Assembly: GCA_024639145.1 (NCBI GenBank)
Contig: JAHEIZ010000021.1
Coordinates: 1-40,083 of the forward strand
Origin: Actinomycetes bacterium
Lineage (GTDB): Bacteria > Actinomycetota > Actinomycetes > S36-B12
Reading direction: 5' to 3'
Length of the DNA: 40,083 nt
This document shows positions 32,802 to 40,083 of this stretch, piece after piece. The first letter of the stretch is position 1, and the number at the start of each line of letters is the position of its first letter. The translations under genes were made by a program, and so were the position numbers. The notes beneath the pieces are model-generated. The model had not been told where the DNA came from and did no database searches. It saw only the letters and a program-made list of their open reading frames with translations.

Positions 32802-33394
32802 TACGCACCCACCCCCGCTGCACGTGCACGCAGGAGAGCTGCCGGGGCAACGTCTTCCAGCGGCAGACCACGGCGAGCCGCGACGGCCTCCGGGGACTCG
32901 AGACCACGAAGTGCGGCAACGGTCGCGTGAACGACGTTGATCGCGTTGTCAGAGCCCATCGACTTGCTCAGGATGTCGTGAATGCCAGCGCACTCCAGCA
33001 CGGCGCGAACCGGGCCACCGGCGATGACGCCGGTACCGGGCGCTGCCGGACGCAGCATGACGACGCCGGCCGCTGCCTCACCCGTGATGGGGTGGGGAAT
33101 CGTGCCCTGGATGCGCGGGACCTTGAAGAAGTGCTTCTTGGCCTCTTCGACACCCTTGGCAATGGCGGCGGGAACTTCCTTCGCCTTGCCGTAGCCGACA
33201 CCAACGTTGCCGTCACCGTCACCGACGACGACAAGTGCGGTGAAGCTGAAGCGACGACCACCCTTGACGACCTTGGCTACGCGGTTGATCGCAACCACGC
33301 GCTCGATGAAGGCCGACTTCTCCTCGCGAGGACCACGCTCCTTGCGATCCTTGCGCTCGCCTGCGCCACCACCGCGGCGCTGCGTTTCTGACAT
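32801..33394 (-). CDS. rpsE: 30S ribosomal protein S5
   Basis: S5 takes part in proofreading at the decoding centre. The sequence has [19 protein letters not shown] (double-stranded RNA-binding part) and [20 protein letters not shown]. The C-terminal half has [21 protein letters not shown] charged N-terminal extension (about 25 residues) precedes the core. It has 197 residues. Confidence 0.99.
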   Translation of the reverse strand: MSETQRRGGGAGERKDRKERGPREEKSAFIERVVAINRVAKVVKGGRRFSFTALVVVGDGDGNVGVGYGKAKEVPAAIAKGVEEAKKHFFKVPRIQGTIPHPITGEAAAGVVMLRPAAPGTGVIAGGPVRAVLECAGIHDILSKSMGSDNAINVVHATVAALRGLESPEAVAARRGLPLEDVAPAALLRARAAGVGA

Positions 33395-33428
33395 GAGATA
33401 CCTCTTTGCTTGAAGGGTGAATACGTCG

Positions 33429-33812
33429 TTAGAAGGTCAGACCAGCTTCGCGGGCGCCCTCAGCGAGAGCAGCAACGCGACCGTGGTACTTGTTGCCGCC
33501 ACGGTCGAAGACGACGGCGTCAATGCCGGCCTTCTTCGCACGCTCTGCGACCAGCTGTCCGACCTGGCGTGCCTTGGCACTCTTGTCGGACGATGCGCCA
33601 CGCAGGTCGGCCTCCATGGTCGACGCCGATGCGAGGGTGACACCCTGCGTATCGTCGACGATCTGGGCGACAACGTGGCGAGCGGAACGGGTGACCACCA
33701 GGCGCGGACGCGCCGGGGTTCCCGAGACCTTCTTGCGAACGCGGACGTGGCGACGCTTGCGCGCGGTAACGGTCTTGGTACCCGTTCCCAGCTTGACTCC
33801 GAAGGAACTCAC
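33429..33812 (-). CDS. rplR: 50S ribosomal protein L18
   Basis: L18 binds 5S rRNA with L5. The sequence shows [20 protein letters not shown], then [15 protein letters not shown] and [20 protein letters not shown]. It has 127 residues and overlaps rplF by 4 nt. Confidence 0.98.
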   Translation of the reverse strand: MSSFGVKLGTGTKTVTARKRRHVRVRKKVSGTPARPRLVVTRSARHVVAQIVDDTQGVTLASASTMEADLRGASSDKSAKARQVGQLVAERAKKAGIDAVVFDRGGNKYHGRVAALAEGAREAGLTF

Positions 33813-34348
33813 TTCTTGCCCGCCTTTCCGGCCTTGCGGCGAACAACTTCACCCTCGTAGCGAACGCCCTTGCCCTTGTAGGGCTCCGGCTTCCGCAGCT
33901 TGCGGATGTTCGCGGCGACTTCGCCAACCTTCTGCTTGTCGATGCCCTGAACCTTGAACTTGACCGGGCTCTCAACCGCGAAGGAAATACCCTCGGGTGC
34001 GGCGACGACCACGGGGTGGCTGAAGCCGAGCTGGAATTCAAGACCAGTGCCATTGGCTGCAACGCGGTAGCCGGTGCCGACGATCTCGAGAGTCTTCTCG
34101 AAACCGGTCGTGACGCCGATGACCATGTTGGAGACCAGAGTGCGAGTCAGACCGTGCAGTGCACGGGAATCGCGCTCATCGTCGGGACGGGTGACAACGA
34201 GGTTGCCGTCCTCTTCCTTGACCTCGATCGGCGAGGCGACCTTCAGGTTCAGGGTGCCCTTCGGGCCCGTGATCGTGATGGCATCACCTGCGATATCAGC
34301 CTTGACTCCGGAGGGAACCGGAATCGGCATACGCCCAATACGTGACAT
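33809..34348 (-). CDS. rplF: 50S ribosomal protein L6
   Basis: L6 lies near the factor-binding site. It begins [15 protein letters not shown] and has [29 protein letters not shown] and the terminal [20 protein letters not shown]. It has 179 residues and follows rpsH by 18 nt. Confidence 0.99.
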   Translation of the reverse strand: MSRIGRMPIPVPSGVKADIAGDAITITGPKGTLNLKVASPIEVKEEDGNLVVTRPDDERDSRALHGLTRTLVSNMVIGVTTGFEKTLEIVGTGYRVAANGTGLEFQLGFSHPVVVAAPEGISFAVESPVKFKVQGIDKQKVGEVAANIRKLRKPEPYKGKGVRYEGEVVRRKAGKAGKK

Positions 34349-34366
34349 GCGCTAACCCCTTTCCGG

Positions 34367-34765
34367 TTACCAGACGTAGGCGAGAACTTCTCCGCCTACA
34401 CCCTTGCTCTGAGCCTGGCGGTCGGTGAGGAGACCGTTCGACGTGGACAGGATCGCGATGCCAAGGCCGCCGAGCACGCGCGGAAGAGCAGTGCTCTTTG
34501 CGTAGACGCGCAGGCCGGGCTTGGAGACGCGGCGAAGGCCGGCAATCGAGCGCTCGCGCGACGGGCCGTACTTCAGGTTGAGGGTCAAGGTCTTGCCGAC
34601 GGTGGCGTCAGCGACCTCGAAGCCGGCGATGTAGCCCTCACGCTTGAGGATCTCGGCAAGGTTCGCCTTGATCTTGGAGTGAGGCATCGCCACGGTGTCG
34701 TGGTACGCGGAGTTAGCGTTGCGCAGTCGCGCAAGCATGTCCGCAATCGGGTCAGTCATTGTCAT
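34367..34765 (-). CDS. rpsH: 30S ribosomal protein S8
   Basis: S8 binds the central domain of 16S rRNA and often represses the spc operon. The sequence starts [18 protein letters not shown], as in Streptomyces, and contains [21 protein letters not shown] and [17 protein letters not shown]. It has 132 residues; an ATG two codons on is the other possible start. Confidence 0.98.
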   Translation of the reverse strand: MTMTDPIADMLARLRNANSAYHDTVAMPHSKIKANLAEILKREGYIAGFEVADATVGKTLTLNLKYGPSRERSIAGLRRVSKPGLRVYAKSTALPRVLGGLGIAILSTSNGLLTDRQAQSKGVGGEVLAYVW

Positions 34766-34833
34766 GTCTTTGGCCTACGGCCTTCCTCGCTGTGGTTTCC
34801 CGCCCGGGTGGGCTGGACCTGCAGCGTCGTGGT

Positions 34834-35019
34834 TTACCAGCTGCTCTTAGTCACACCCGGCAGTTCGCCGGCATGTGCCATCTCACGGACGCAAATACGG
34901 CAGAGGCCGAACTTGCGGTAGACCGAGTGCGGACGTCCGCACTTGTTGCAGCGCGTGTAAGCGCGGACCTTGAACTTCGGGGTCTTCTGCTGCTTCTGGA
35001 TCAGTGCTTTCTTCGCCAT
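34834..35019 (-). CDS. rpsN: 30S ribosomal protein S14, type Z
   Basis: This is the 61-residue zinc-binding S14: [20 protein letters not shown] holds the four zinc cysteines and the C-terminus is [11 protein letters not shown]. It is the short form within the spc operon, between rplE and rpsH. Confidence 0.99.
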   Translation of the reverse strand: MAKKALIQKQQKTPKFKVRAYTRCNKCGRPHSVYRKFGLCRICVREMAHAGELPGVTKSSW

Positions 35020-35024
35020 GTGGA

Positions 35025-35594
35025 TCAGGCCTCCTTGAAGGGGAATCCGAGTTGGCGGAGCAGCGCTCGGCCTTCGTCATCAGTCTTGGCGGTCGTGACG
35101 ATGGTGATGTCCATGCCGCGAACGCGATCGATCTTGTCCTGGTCGATCTCATGGAACATCGACTGCTCGTTCAGACCAAAGGTGTAGTTGCCATTGCCGT
35201 CGAACTGCTTCGGCGACAGACCGCGGAAGTCACGGATGCGCGGCAGCGCAACCGAGAGCAGGCGATCGAGGAACTCCCACATGCGATCGCCACGAAGGGT
35301 GACGTGGGCACCAATCGGCTGGCCCTCGCGCAGCTTGAATTGAGCGATGGACTTGCGAGCCTTGGTGACCTGCGGCTTCTGGCCGGTGATCTCGGTGAGG
35401 TCGCGAATGGCGCCCTCGATCAGCTTGGAGTCACGAGCTGCCTCACCGACACCCATGTTCACGACGACCTTGGTCAGGCCGGGGATCTGCATGACGTTGT
35501 CGAAGGAGAACTCCTCCAGCAGCGCCGGGGCGATCTCGGCGCGGTAACGCGCCTTCAGACGCGGCTGCGTCTTGGCTTCGGTTGCGGTGCTCAT
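35025..35594 (-). CDS. rplE: 50S ribosomal protein L5
   Basis: L5 binds 5S rRNA and contacts S13 across the subunit interface. Blocks seen are [36 protein letters not shown] and [19 protein letters not shown], with [18 protein letters not shown] at the end. It has 189 residues. It shares one base with the rplX stop and lies 5 nt before rpsN. Confidence 0.99.
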   Translation of the reverse strand: MSTATEAKTQPRLKARYRAEIAPALLEEFSFDNVMQIPGLTKVVVNMGVGEAARDSKLIEGAIRDLTEITGQKPQVTKARKSIAQFKLREGQPIGAHVTLRGDRMWEFLDRLLSVALPRIRDFRGLSPKQFDGNGNYTFGLNEQSMFHEIDQDKIDRVRGMDITIVTTAKTDDEGRALLRQLGFPFKEA

Positions 35595-35956
35595 CAGATG
35601 TCCTTACCAGTGCGACGTGAGATGCGAACGCTGCGCTCGGCCTCGTAGGTGGAGCCGTCGGGACGACGCTTCTCGACCTTTTCCTTACGGAAGCCGATAC
35701 GAGTCGGGCGGCCGTCCTCGGGATCGATGATCATCACGTTCGACACGTGAATCGGTGCCTCGGTGGTGATGATGCCGCCGGTCTTGGCGCCACGGGCGTC
35801 CTGGCCGATCTTGGCATGCTTCTTGATGCGGTTGACGCCCTCGACGAGGATGCGCTCGGACTCGGGCATGACCTCGATGACCTTGCCCTTGACGCCGCGA
35901 TCCTTGCCGGAGATGACCTGAACGAGGTCACCCTTGCGAATGCTCAGGGTTGCCAT
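35594..35956 (-). CDS. rplX: 50S ribosomal protein L24
   Basis: L24 initiates 50S assembly. The KOW motif is seen as [19 protein letters not shown] near the N-terminus, followed by [12 protein letters not shown] and ENRIGFR-like [16 protein letters not shown]. It has 120 residues and is adjacent to rplN. Confidence 0.97.
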   Translation of the reverse strand: MATLSIRKGDLVQVISGKDRGVKGKVIEVMPESERILVEGVNRIKKHAKIGQDARGAKTGGIITTEAPIHVSNVMIIDPEDGRPTRIGFRKEKVEKRRPDGSTYEAERSVRISRRTGKDI

Positions 35957-35958
35957 GA

Positions 35959-36327
35959 TTACAACACCTCCGGTGCGAGCGAAATGATCTTCATGAACTT
36001 CTTCTCGCGGAGCTCACGACCGACAGGGCCGAAGATGCGCGTGCCGCGGGGCTCGCCATCAGCCTTGATGATGACCGCTGCGTTCTCGTCGAAGCGGATG
36101 TACGAACCGTCGGGACGGCGGCGCTCCTTGCGGGTGCGCACGATGACCGCCTTGACGACCTCGCCCTTCTTCACGCCTCCACCGGGGATAGCGTCCTTCA
36201 CCGTCGCAACGATGATGTCGCCGATGCCGGCGTAGCGTCGACCCGAACCGCCGAGAACACGGATGCAAAGGAGTTCCTTCGCACCTGTGTTGTCAGCGAC
36301 ACGAAGTCGCGACTCCTGCTGAATCAC
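35959..36327 (-). CDS. rplN: 50S ribosomal protein L14
   Basis: L14 forms an intersubunit bridge. The sequence starts [18 protein letters not shown] and has [20 protein letters not shown] and [20 protein letters not shown]. It has 122 residues, the standard length. Confidence 0.99.
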   Translation of the reverse strand: MIQQESRLRVADNTGAKELLCIRVLGGSGRRYAGIGDIIVATVKDAIPGGGVKKGEVVKAVIVRTRKERRRPDGSYIRFDENAAVIIKADGEPRGTRIFGPVGRELREKKFMKIISLAPEVL

Positions 36328-36379
36328 TGCATTCTCCTGATCGTCTGCCGGTTCTCGGGTAGAGCCTGGCGGAACTTAC

Positions 36380-36664
36380 TTACTTGGCCTTTTCGAGGAT
36401 CTCCACCACACGCCAGCGCTTGGTCGCTGAGGTGGGGCGGGTCTCCATGAGCAGTACGCGGTCACCGATGCCGGCCGCATTGGCCTCATCATGTGCCTTG
36501 AGCTTGCTCGTGCGACGGACAACCTTGCCGTACATCGGGTGCTTGAAGCGATCCTCGACTGCAACGACCACGGTCTTGTCCATCTTGTCGCTGACTACAA
36601 GGCCCTCACGGGTCTTGCGGTCGCCACGCTTGTCTTCAGTCACGCTTGCCTCTTTCGCGCTCAT
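36380..36664 (-). CDS. rpsQ: 30S ribosomal protein S17
   Basis: S17 binds the 5' domain of 16S rRNA. After a charged N-terminal extension of about 20 residues the core has [19 protein letters not shown] and [19 protein letters not shown]. The C-terminus is [19 protein letters not shown]. It overlaps rpmC by 4 nt. Confidence 0.98.
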   Translation of the reverse strand: MSAKEASVTEDKRGDRKTREGLVVSDKMDKTVVVAVEDRFKHPMYGKVVRRTSKLKAHDEANAAGIGDRVLLMETRPTSATKRWRVVEILEKAK

Positions 36665-36891
36665 GCGGCACCACCTTGGACGGGCGTAATGCCCAGTTCA
36701 CGCTCACGGAGGATCGTGTAGATACGTGCGATGTCCTTGCGGACCGCACGCAGACGACCATGATTCTCGAGCTGTCCGGTCGCGCCCTGGAAGCGGAGGT
36801 TGAAGAGCTCCTCCTTCGCCTCGCGAAGCTTGGTCACGAGTTCTGCGTCATCGAGATTACGCAGTTCGCCGGCCTGAGTTCCTGCTGCCAT
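36661..36891 (-). CDS. rpmC: 50S ribosomal protein L29
   Basis: L29 sits at the peptide exit beside L23. It reads [20 protein letters not shown], then [19 protein letters not shown] and [16 protein letters not shown]. It has 76 residues, with no gap to rplP. Confidence 0.98.
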   Translation of the reverse strand: MAAGTQAGELRNLDDAELVTKLREAKEELFNLRFQGATGQLENHGRLRAVRKDIARIYTILRERELGITPVQGGAA

Positions 36892-37314
36892 TTACTTCTC
36901 ACCTGCTTCATCGCGCCGAACGATGCGGCACTTCATCGGAAGCTTGTGCGCGGCACGGGTAAGTGCAGCGTGCGCAACCTTCTCATCGGGGAACGAGAGC
37001 TCGAACATGACGCGTCCGGGCTTGACGTTGGCGATCCACCACTCGGGCGAACCCTTGCCGGAACCCATGCGGGTCTCAGCAGGCTTCTTGGTGAGCGGAC
37101 GATCGGGGTAAATGTTGATCCACACCTTGCCGCCACGACGGATATGACGCGTGATGGCGATACGAGCGGACTCAATCTGGCGGTTGGTGACATATGCGGG
37201 CTCGAGAGCCTGCAGGCCATAGGTACCGAAGGTCACCTCGGTGCCACCCTTGGCAACGCCACGCCGCGTGGGGTGGTGCTGCTTGCGGTGCTTGACCCTA
37301 CGGGGAATCAGCAT
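36892..37314 (-). CDS. rplP: 50S ribosomal protein L16
   Basis: L16 positions A-site tRNA. It starts [19 protein letters not shown] and has [20 protein letters not shown], the [20 protein letters not shown] block and a basic C-terminus. It has 140 residues and begins 3 nt after the rpsC stop. Confidence 0.99.
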   Translation of the reverse strand: MLIPRRVKHRKQHHPTRRGVAKGGTEVTFGTYGLQALEPAYVTNRQIESARIAITRHIRRGGKVWINIYPDRPLTKKPAETRMGSGKGSPEWWIANVKPGRVMFELSFPDEKVAHAALTRAAHKLPMKCRIVRRDEAGEK

Positions 37315-37317
37315 GGA

Positions 37318-38118
37318 TCAGCCCTCCACAGTCTCTGCCGGAGCGGCATCGGCCGGGGCCGCAACCTCGGCGACGGGTGCAGCCTCATCGCGACCGCCTG
37401 CACGACGCGGGCGAGCCGGAGCGGCAGCGCGCTGGCCAAGGCGAGCTGCAGCAGCTGCTGCCTCACGCTCGGTGCGGGTGCCAAGTGCATCGCCCTTGTA
37501 GATCCAGACCTTGACGCCGATGCGACCGAAGGTGGTACGTGCCTCGTAGAAGCCGTAGTCGATATCCGCGCGCAGGGTGTGCAGGGGCACGCGACCCTCG
37601 CGGTAGAACTCGGTGCGCGACATTTCCGCGCCACCGAGACGACCCGAGACCTGAACGCGGATGCCCTTGGCGCCGCTCTTCATGGTGCTCTGCATTCCCT
37701 TGCGCATGGCGCGACGGAACGAGACGCGGCTCGAGAGCTGCTCGGCGATGCCCTGAGCTACCAGCTGGGAATCCATCTCGGGGTTCTTGACCTCGAGGAT
37801 GTTCAGCTGGACCTGCTTGCCGGTCAGCTTCTCGAGATCGCCACGGATGCGATCGGCCTCGGCGCCACGGCGACCGATGACGATGCCCGGACGAGCAGTG
37901 TGGATGTCGACGCGAACACGCTCACGGGTGCGCTCGATCTCGACCTTGGAGATACCTGCGCGCTCCATGCCCGTGGACAGCAGCTTGCGGATCTTGACGT
38001 CCTCCTGGACGTAATCGCGGTAGCGCTGGCCGGGCTTGGCCGAGTCGGCGAACCAACGCGACGCGAAGTCGGTGGTAATGCCGAGGCGGAAGCCGTGCGG
38101 ATTTACTTTCTGGCCCAC
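37318..38118 (-). CDS. rpsC: 30S ribosomal protein S3
   Basis: S3 lies at the mRNA entry. From the GTG at 38118 it reads [18 protein letters not shown], with the KH domain loop [14 protein letters not shown] and the C-terminal domain with [20 protein letters not shown]. It ends with an Ala/Arg-rich then acidic tail of about 55 residues (266 in total). GAAGGA lies 8 nt upstream of this GTG. The ATG at 38262 would add 48 Pro/Arg-rich residues inside rplV and is rejected. Confidence 0.98.
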   Translation of the reverse strand: MGQKVNPHGFRLGITTDFASRWFADSAKPGQRYRDYVQEDVKIRKLLSTGMERAGISKVEIERTRERVRVDIHTARPGIVIGRRGAEADRIRGDLEKLTGKQVQLNILEVKNPEMDSQLVAQGIAEQLSSRVSFRRAMRKGMQSTMKSGAKGIRVQVSGRLGGAEMSRTEFYREGRVPLHTLRADIDYGFYEARTTFGRIGVKVWIYKGDALGTRTEREAAAAAARLGQRAAAPARPRRAGGRDEAAPVAEVAAPADAAPAETVEG

Positions 38119-38122
38119 GGTG

Positions 38123-38593
38123 CTAGTCCTTCTTCTCGGGCTTGGGAGCTGCGGTCTTCTTGGCTGCAGTCTTCTTCGCTGCCGGGGCAGCGGTTTCCTC
38201 GGCGGCAACCTTGGCGGCAGCCTTCTTTGCAGCGGCAACCTTCGGCGCCGGAGCGGCGGCAATGCCGTCGGACACGATCACCGTGATGTGGCTGCTGCGC
38301 TTGCGGATCTTGTAGGCACGACCCTGAGCGCGGGGACGAATGCGCTTCATGGTGGGGCCCTCGTCGACAAATGCCGCCGAGATCACGAGCGAACGAGCGT
38401 CCATGGCGTGGTTGTTAGTGGCGTTGGCAATGGCGCTGTCGAGCACCTTGCCAATCGGCTCACTGGCCGCCTGCGGCGCAAACTTCAACACCGCCTGGGC
38501 GTCGCCTGCGTTCATACCCCGAATGAGGTCGATAACGCGGCGCGCCTTCATGGGCGTGACGCGGACGTACCGCGCTTGGGCCCTGGCTTCCAT
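38123..38593 (-). CDS. rplV: 50S ribosomal protein L22
   Basis: L22 lines the exit tunnel. The core has [39 protein letters not shown] and [21 protein letters not shown] tail of about 45 residues made almost only of Ala, Lys and Pro follows, typical of actinobacterial L22. It has 156 residues. Confidence 0.98.
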   Translation of the reverse strand: MEARAQARYVRVTPMKARRVIDLIRGMNAGDAQAVLKFAPQAASEPIGKVLDSAIANATNNHAMDARSLVISAAFVDEGPTMKRIRPRAQGRAYKIRKRSSHITVIVSDGIAAAPAPKVAAAKKAAAKVAAEETAAPAAKKTAAKKTAAPKPEKKD

Positions 38594-38653
38594 GTCTATC
38601 CCCTTGCTGCTCGTTAGTGCGTGAGTTAAGTGCGTAGCTGTGGTGAAGCGGTA

Positions 38654-38935
38654 TTAGCGCTTCTTGCTCTTGCGGTCGTCCTTGATGTGACCCTTGAATG
38701 TACGGGTCGGGGCGAACTCGCCGAGCTTGTGTCCGACCATGTTCTCGGAGACGAACACCGGCACGTGCTTGCGGCCATCGTGCACCGCAATCGTGTGACC
38801 GAGCATCGCCGGGATGATCATCGAACGGCGCGACCAGGTCTTGATCACGTTCTTGGAACCGGTCTCGTTGGCCGAGTCCACCTTCTTGAGCAGGTGGCCG
38901 TCGATGAACGGGCCCTTCTTGAGGCTGCGAGGCAT
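38654..38935 (-). CDS. rpsS: 30S ribosomal protein S19
   Basis: S19 sits in the head with S13. It reads [20 protein letters not shown], then [20 protein letters not shown] and [17 protein letters not shown], 93 residues. It follows rplB by 11 nt. Confidence 0.99.
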   Translation of the reverse strand: MPRSLKKGPFIDGHLLKKVDSANETGSKNVIKTWSRRSMIIPAMLGHTIAVHDGRKHVPVFVSENMVGHKLGEFAPTRTFKGHIKDDRKSKKR

Positions 38936-38946
38936 GTCGTATTCCC

Positions 38947-39783
38947 TTAGCGCTTCTTGCCGGTCTTGCGGCGGCGGACGATGAACTTGTCGCTGGCCTT
39001 GTTGGCCTTGCGGGTACGGCCCTCGGGCTTGCCGTTCGGGTTGACCGGGTGACGACCACCGGAGGTCTTGCCCTCACCGCCACCATGCGGGTGATCGACC
39101 GGGTTCATGGCGACACCACGGACGGTCGGGCGCTTGCCCTTCCAGCGCATACGGCCGGCCTTGCCCCAGTTGATGTTGGACTGCTCGGCGTTGCCGACCT
39201 CGCCGATTGTTGCGCGCGAGCGCAGGTCGACGTTGCGGATTTCACCGGACGGCATACGCAGCTGGGCGTAGGGGCCGTCCTTGGCGACGAGCTGAACCGA
39301 TGCACCTGCGGAGCGGGCGATCTTCGCGCCGCCACCGGGCTTGATCTCGACGGCGTGGATCACGGTACCGACGGGGATGTTGCGCAGCGGCAGGTTGTTG
39401 CCCGGCTTGATATCGGCACCGGGTCCGGTCTCGATCGGGTCGCCCTGCTTCAGCTTGGTCGGCGCGATGATGTAGCGCTTCTCGCCATCGGCGTAGTGAA
39501 GGAGCGCAATACGCGCGGTGCGGTTGGGGTCGTACTCAATGTGAGCGACCTTTGCCGGCACGCCGTCCTTGTCAGCACGCTTGAAGTCGATGATGCGGTA
39601 CGCACGCTTGTGACCGCCACCTTGGTGACGAGTCGTGATCTTGCCCGAGTTGTTGCGGCCGCCCTTCTTGGGCAGCGGACGCACCAGCGACTTCTCAGGC
39701 GTAGACCGCGTGATCTCGACGAAGTCGGCCACGCTCGAGCCACGACGGCCCGGAGTGGTCGGCTTGTACTTGCGGATTCCCAT
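38947..39783 (-). CDS. rplB: 50S ribosomal protein L2
   Basis: L2 is needed for subunit joining and peptidyl transfer. It begins [18 protein letters not shown] and has [10 protein letters not shown]-like [20 protein letters not shown]. The C-terminal block is [20 protein letters not shown] with the conserved histidine. It has 278 residues. Confidence 0.99.
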   Translation of the reverse strand: MGIRKYKPTTPGRRGSSVADFVEITRSTPEKSLVRPLPKKGGRNNSGKITTRHQGGGHKRAYRIIDFKRADKDGVPAKVAHIEYDPNRTARIALLHYADGEKRYIIAPTKLKQGDPIETGPGADIKPGNNLPLRNIPVGTVIHAVEIKPGGGAKIARSAGASVQLVAKDGPYAQLRMPSGEIRNVDLRSRATIGEVGNAEQSNINWGKAGRMRWKGKRPTVRGVAMNPVDHPHGGGEGKTSGGRHPVNPNGKPEGRTRKANKASDKFIVRRRKTGKKR

Positions 39784-39811
39784 AGCTGTTCCTCTTCAGT
39801 CAGAAGGCCGG

Positions 39812-40083
39812 TCAGGAGACCGGGCCTCCGAAGATGTCGATGCGGTCACCGGCGGCGACGGAGACGATGGCGCGCTTTGAGTCAGCGCGCTTTCCGACGC
39901 CGAAGCGGGTACGAACCCGCTTGCCCTGGCGGTTGGCGGTGTTGACAGCGGTCACCTTGACACCGAATACCTGCTCGACCGCGATCTTGATCTGGGTCTT
40001 GTTGGCATCGGGGGAAACGATGAACGTGTACTTGTTCTCCTCGAGAAGGCCGTAGCTCTTCTCGGAGATCACCGGGGCGAGCA
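39812..40083 (-). CDS. rplW: 50S ribosomal protein L23 (5' end outside window)
   Basis: L23 binds the exit site and is a dock for trigger factor and SRP. The visible 90 residues read [39 protein letters not shown] and end [11 protein letters not shown]. The frame continues to the edge of the window (codons for Leu-Ala-Pro precede Val), so the true start lies beyond 40083. The GTG at 40072 is internal. Confidence 0.97.
   Translation of the reverse strand, partial: LAPVISEKSYGLLEENKYTFIVSPDANKTQIKIAVEQVFGVKVTAVNTANRQGKRVRTRFGVGKRADSKRAIVSVAAGDRIDIFGGPVS

Noticed and set aside
38119-38262. 48-residue extension of rpsC
   Set aside because: Pro/Arg-rich, overlaps rplV, and S3 starts at the conserved [12 protein letters not shown] block with a good ribosome-binding site.
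36646-38286. Plus-strand open frame of 546 codons
   Set aside because: It is fully antisense to rpmC, rplP, rpsC and part of rplV, all certain genes. Composition is a reverse image of their codons.
1-40083. CRISPR array, tRNA or rRNA genes
   Set aside because: No regularly spaced repeats, no tRNA-like cloverleaf and no rRNA sequence were recognised in the intergenic stretches.

Overview
The window is an actinobacterial chromosome segment (phylum Actinomycetota). Three things point to this. The gene order is S10/spc/alpha ribosomal cluster, rplQ, truA, rplM, rpsI, glmM, glmS, acpS, nnr, alr, tsaE-tsaB-rimI-tsaD. The zinc-binding (C+) forms of S14, S4 and L36 are present, with long charged tails on several ribosomal proteins. 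Several genes appear to use leaderless GTG/ATG starts placed 6 nt after a TANNNT -10 element. GC content looks close to 60% by eye (not computed), lower than Streptomyces. A small aquatic actinobacterial lineage would fit, but the species cannot be named from this sequence.

Layout, left to right. Nearly everything is on the minus strand, so transcription runs from high to low coordinates. 1-9945: the end of a THUMP-like-domain methyltransferase gene (plus strand), then mmuM, the t6A tRNA-modification genes (tsaD, rimI, tsaB, tsaE) in 4-nt overlapping order, an alpha/beta hydrolase, alr, nnr, acpS and glmS. 10004-10972: a plus-strand DUF389 membrane protein inserted between glmS and glmM, with its 3' end overlapping glmM antisense. 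10926-13250: glmM, rpsI, rplM. 13443-21270: an accessory region around truA that holds two paralogous two-component systems (RR1/HK1 and RR2/HK2) and two exported low-complexity proteins. 21452-25204: rplQ, rpoA, rpsD, rpsK, rpsM, rpmJ, infA. 25408-29389: a third accessory module of one exported 573-residue protein and an OmpR-type two-component system. 29445-40083: map, adk, secY and the spc and S10 ribosomal genes from rplO up to a partial rplW at the right edge.

The main point of interest is that three separate two-component-system plus exported-protein modules interrupt an otherwise conserved housekeeping cluster, each next to a different conserved gene. In the third module, a tandem 11-bp-period direct repeat lies directly upstream of both the exported-protein gene and the response-regulator gene. 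That gives a readable wiring diagram: the regulator activates itself and the exported protein. In the second module, an 18-bp perfect palindrome with a partial second copy lies between the divergent regulator and exported-protein genes. The two paralogous kinases have an unusual double membrane module separated by a conserved SHELA-containing cytoplasmic segment. Module 1 carries a nearly identical hairpin on each side of its exported-protein gene.

The housekeeping genes follow standard logic: protein synthesis and export (ribosomal proteins, secY, map, infA, rpoA), adenylate balance (adk), cell-wall precursors (glmS, glmM, alr), acyl-carrier activation (acpS), metabolite repair (nnr) and tRNA modification (tsaBDE, truA). 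No tRNA or rRNA gene, CRISPR array, insertion sequence or prophage was seen.
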